Origin: an uncultured Williamsia sp.
Lineage (GTDB): Bacteria > Actinomycetota > Actinomycetes > Mycobacteriales > Mycobacteriaceae
Direction of reading: 5' to 3'
NCBI RefSeq assembly: GCF_947494875.1
Contig: NZ_CANLWM010000006.1
Coordinates: 124,001-188,000 of the forward strand
Length of the DNA stretch: 64,000 nucleotides
The first letter of the stretch is position 1; the number at the start of each line of letters is the position of its first letter. A program made the position numbers and the translations under genes. The notes below the pieces were generated by a model that worked only from the letters and a program-made list of their open reading frames with translations, was not told the origin of the DNA and made no database searches. Of the stretch, positions 61,209-64,000 are shown piece by piece.

Positions 61209-62507
61209 TTACGCCGTCTCGACCGGGGTCCGTTTCGCCTCCGGTGTGCGGGAGAACAGGGCCTCCGACCACTTCACGCGCGACCCGGTCCGCAGGATCG
61301 ACCGCTGGTAGATGCGCGACGCGGCCCAGGTGCTGGCCGCGCAGGCGGCCATCATGATGAGCACGGTCCCGATGATCTGCACGACGCTCGCGTCGCCCGT
61401 CGCGATGCGCATCGGCATCAACGAGGCGGAGAACGGCGGGATCCAGGACAGGATCGTCATCGGCGTCGACGTGATCGCGTTGATGCCGAAGATGCCCGCG
61501 TAGAGGACGCCCAGCGCGAGGAAGGTCAACGGAAGCGTCGTCGAGGCCGCCTCCTCCTGGCGCGAGACCATCGATCCCGCGGCGGCGTAGAGCGTGGCGA
61601 AGAACAGGAAGCCGAGGAGGAACCACACGATCACGGCGACGAACATCGACACCGCGGTCGTGGGGACCGTGAGCAACCCGGTCGCCGTGCCCGTGATCAA
61701 CCCGGCCCCGGCGAGGACCACCAACTGCCCCAGCAGGATGGCGCCGATACCGAGGATCTTGCCCCACAGCAGGTGCAGCGGCTTGATGGTGGCGAGCAGG
61801 ATCTCGACGATCCGCGACGACTTCTCCTCCACGACACCGGAGGAGATCATGCCGCCGCCCTGCATGATGACGATGAGCAGCAGGACGACGCCGATGTAGG
61901 CGATCGCGACGCGCTGTCCCTCATCGGGTTTGGTCACCTTCGTCTCGGTCACCGACAGCGTCGATGCCGCGGCCGCCTGCGAGGTGACCGCGACGGGGTT
62001 CGCCCCGGCCGAGGTGATCGCCGCACGCAGGCCCGACTGCGAGACCGCGGTGCGGAGCAACGTCTCGGTCGAGCCGGACAACCCGTCCTTCGTGATCGCG
62101 GTGAAGGCCGTCGACGATCCCGGGGCGTTGGCGACGAGAGCCGCTGAGACGTCACCCGACTCGACCTTCGAGCGCGCCTCGTCGGCCGAGGCGAACGATC
62201 GGATGTCGACGCCGCTGCCGGTGACGCGACCGGCCTGGGTGAGTGCGTCGGACACAGTGCTGCCCGAGGCTGCGACGACGCCGATCTTCGGTGCGTCGTC
62301 GCCGCCCTTGCCGACGAACTGTGCGGCGACGATCAGGCCGCCGACGATGAGCACCAGCAGCAGTGCGTTGATGATCCGGAACGACTTCGTCGAGACGCGG
62401 GTGGTGATCTCGCGGCGGGCCACGAGCGCGACGGACCGTGCCGCGCCGGCGGCGGTGCCCGTCGTCGGGACGGTCGGGGTCGGGTCGGGGGTCAGGGTGC
62501 TGGTCAT
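61209..62507 (-). CDS. ABC-2-type permease (NatB-like exporter)
   Basis: This 432-residue protein has a single helix at about 45-65, a large extracytoplasmic domain (70-210), and a six-helix bundle (215-400). The GVVEEKSSRIVEILLATIKPLHLLWGKILGIG segment is the conserved ABC-2/NatB loop. It pairs with the NatA-like ATPase and exports sodium, lipids or a toxic compound. Its ATG overlaps the ATPase stop (ATGA). Confidence 0.9.
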   Translation of the reverse strand: MTSTLTPDPTPTVPTTGTAAGAARSVALVARREITTRVSTKSFRIINALLLVLIVGGLIVAAQFVGKGGDDAPKIGVVAASGSTVSDALTQAGRVTGSGVDIRSFASADEARSKVESGDVSAALVANAPGSSTAFTAITKDGLSGSTETLLRTAVSQSGLRAAITSAGANPVAVTSQAAAASTLSVTETKVTKPDEGQRVAIAYIGVVLLLIVIMQGGGMISSGVVEEKSSRIVEILLATIKPLHLLWGKILGIGAILLGQLVVLAGAGLITGTATGLLTVPTTAVSMFVAVIVWFLLGFLFFATLYAAAGSMVSRQEEAASTTLPLTFLALGVLYAGIFGINAITSTPMTILSWIPPFSASLMPMRIATGDASVVQIIGTVLIMMAACAASTWAASRIYQRSILRTGSRVKWSEALFSRTPEAKRTPVETA

Positions 62508-63403
62508 GCCGACACCACCTCTCGGAAGAGCTCGGTCAGGTCGGGGGTACGCGGCGTGAAGCGGCGCACGGGGCCGTGGGCGAGCGCGGCCCGCAGGATC
62601 TGCTGGTCGTCGGCGCCGGGCGCCACACCGACGACGGTGGTGTCCGGGCCGGTGTGACGGACCGACGTGACGCCGGGCAGACCGTCGGCCCAGTTCTCGA
62701 CGGTGGACGGGCCGGCGACCTCGATCTCGGTCCCGCCGTGCGATCGCAACTCGTCGACCGTGCCCAGGGCGCGCATCTCACCCTTGGCGATGATGCCGAC
62801 CCTGTCGCACAAGCGCTGCACGAGATCGAGCTGGTGGCTGGAGAAGATCACCGGGACTCCCTGTGCGGCCTTCTCTTTGAGGACATCGCTCATGACGTCG
62901 ACCGCGACGGGGTCGAGTCCCGAGAAGGGCTCGTCGAGGACGAGCACCGCGGGATCGTGCACCAGCGCGGCGGCGAGCTGGGCCCGCTGCTGGTTCCCCA
63001 GACTGAGGTCGTCGACGGTGTCGTCGATGCGGTCGGCGATGCCGAGTCGGGTCAGCCAGTCCCGCACGGTCGACGCGGCGTCGGACCGGGAGAGGCCGTG
63101 CAGCTCCGCGAGGTACTGCAGCTGTTCGCCGACCTTCATCTTCGGGTACAGGCCGCGTTCCTCGGGCATGTAGCCGATACGGCGGCGCAGGGCGAGGTCG
63201 ATGGGCTGGGTGCCGAGGGAGACGGTGCCGGAGTCGGCCGAGAGCACACCGAGCACGATGCGCATCGTCGTGGACTTTCCGGCGCCGTTGCTGCCGACGA
63301 ACCCGAAGATCTCTCCCGGGTGCACGGTGAAGGTCATGTCCCGCAACGCGGTCAGGTCGCCGTATCTCTTGCTGAGACGGTCGATGATCAGGGAGTCACT
63401 CAC
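62504..63403 (-). CDS. ABC ATP-binding protein (NatA-like exporter)
   Basis: This 299-residue ATPase has Walker A GSNGAGKSTT (about 37-46), signature LSLGNQQR in place of LSGGQ, Walker B AVLVLDEPFSGLDP and switch His in FSSHQLD. The C-terminal domain is typical of NatA/CcmA-like proteins. It starts at GTG. It is coupled to the permease downstream and preceded by a membrane-protein gene 36 nt upstream. Confidence 0.92.
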   Translation of the reverse strand: MSDSLIIDRLSKRYGDLTALRDMTFTVHPGEIFGFVGSNGAGKSTTMRIVLGVLSADSGTVSLGTQPIDLALRRRIGYMPEERGLYPKMKVGEQLQYLAELHGLSRSDAASTVRDWLTRLGIADRIDDTVDDLSLGNQQRAQLAAALVHDPAVLVLDEPFSGLDPVAVDVMSDVLKEKAAQGVPVIFSSHQLDLVQRLCDRVGIIAKGEMRALGTVDELRSHGGTEIEVAGPSTVENWADGLPGVTSVRHTGPDTTVVGVAPGADDQQILRAALAHGPVRRFTPRTPDLTELFREVVSA

Positions 63404-63439
63404 GATCGTCCTCTCTGTGGTGGGGTCTGTGGTCCGGGG

Positions 63440-64000
63440 TCACCAGGGGGCCGGTGCCGGCGGGTCGAGGGGTGTGTCGTCGGGTCGGGTGGACGGGCGT
63501 GCGTCGGCGCTGACACGGGGTGGTTCGACAGGCGCTGCCGCAGGGGCGGGCGTGTCCGGATCGGCGAAGTCCTCGGGGTCGGGGTCCTCGGTCCACCAGG
63601 CGAGAAGCAGAGTGGGAGTGCAGGTCCCGATCAACAGGAACGTGATGAGCAGGATCCCGAAGCCGTAGACGGTGTCACCGCTGACGGAGTCCGCTGCCGA
63701 TCCCACGAAGATGAGGACGAGGTAGGGGATGAACATGAGGCTGAACACCGCGAGGTAGCCGATGGACCGGGCCGAGTTCCGTTTGGCGAGCTGGAGTTCG
63801 TCGAGCGACGCGACGGGCGCCTCGGCGATGTTGCCGGTGACGATGCCCAGCAGCTTGAGGAAGGTCAGGACCCCGGCCAGTCCGAGGACGAACGGCAGGA
63901 AGAACCACGGCTGGAGCACGAACGACATGGCCGACGCGATCAGGAGCAGCACCAGCGAGAACAGCACGCCCGCGGCCAGGATCCGCGCGCCGCGGCGATT
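63440..64000 (-). CDS. Membrane protein, N-terminus beyond the window (partial)
   Basis: The reading frame is open to the window's right edge, so this is the C-terminal portion of a minus-strand gene. It has about four hydrophobic segments. In the recovered part these lie near residues 13-33, 38-56, 86-107 and 115-138, and an acidic/proline-rich tail ends in a PAPAPW motif. Function is unknown. The GTG at 63967 is unlikely to be the true start, because the upstream codons NRRGARILAAG continue without a stop. It may belong with the NatAB genes downstream. Confidence 0.6.
   Translation of the reverse strand, partial: NRRGARILAAGVLFSLVLLLIASAMSFVLQPWFFLPFVLGLAGVLTFLKLLGIVTGNIAEAPVASLDELQLAKRNSARSIGYLAVFSLMFIPYLVLIFVGSAADSVSGDTVYGFGILLITFLLIGTCTPTLLLAWWTEDPDPEDFADPDTPAPAAAPVEPPRVSADARPSTRPDDTPLDPPAPAPW

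Overview
The window is about 70% GC with tightly packed genes. Gene content and order match the Mycobacteriales, most likely Gordonia, Williamsia or a close relative. The order follows the Mycobacterium tuberculosis segment Rv0867c-Rv0903c for most of its length: rpfA leader, moaD2, moaA2, Rv0870c-like, cspB, Rv0875c-like, Rv0876c-like, Rv0877-like (DUF3027), Rv0879c-like (DUF2530), Rv0880 (MarR), Rv0881 (SpoU), Rv0882-like, Rv0883c (sepH), Rv0884c (serC), Rv0889c (citA), Rv0896 (gltA2), Rv0902c/Rv0903c (prrB/prrA). Genus is inferred from recalled synteny and protein features, not from a search.

Layout. 1-433: minus-strand leader of a gene beyond the left edge (probably rpfA), with a CRP-type palindrome and a ydaO-type c-di-AMP riboswitch. 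434-2566: four minus-strand genes joined by ATGA overlaps (small membrane protein, flavin reductase, moaA, moaD). 2.7-13.7 kb: cspB with a structured leader, exported DUF2771-like protein, MFS, DUF3027, a sacsin/Hsp90-like ATPase coupled to a PAP2 phosphatase, DUF2530, an AzgA-like purine permease, MarR and MFS. 13.8-17.3 kb: mycothiol-dependent isomerase-like protein with Eis, a divergent MFS, then an inverted array of 21-nt repeats. 17.3-23.1 kb: RNA methyltransferase, FAD oxidoreductase, DUF2537-like protein, DUF6928-like protein, sepH, serC. 23.2-28.2 kb: TetR/ABC exporter operon, citA, TetR. 28.2-30.7 kb: a P450-reductase-ferredoxin fusion with a CYP153-like haem domain.

31-44.5 kb: pdxH and MFS, a second PAP2, DUF4442 divergent from mmpL, a reductase with a TetR, a cysteine-rich DUF1540 protein behind iron-box-like sites, an MpaB/DUF2236 oxygenase, pxpB/pxpC, an aldose epimerase and a sugar kinase. 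44.6-49.6 kb: gltA, then a catabolic-looking GntR module (amidase, GntR, MHS-family transporter, DUF2848) sharing a GYATAC-N5-GTATGC operator. 49.6-56.2 kb: FKBP, DUF6328, CinA-like, ROK kinase, hemophore-like protein, prrB/prrA and photolyase. 56.2-64 kb: mntH behind a DtxR/MntR-like palindrome, a four-gene ThiY/SsuA-type ABC importer, a NatAB-type ABC exporter and a truncated membrane protein.

Most of the window is core metabolism and cell-envelope maintenance. The more unusual content is regulatory (metal boxes, GntR module, riboswitch), the self-sufficient P450, and a family of 21-nt-periodic repeats found in four intergenic gaps. No rRNA, CRISPR array, insertion sequence or phage gene was seen. 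tRNA genes were not systematically scanned by structure.
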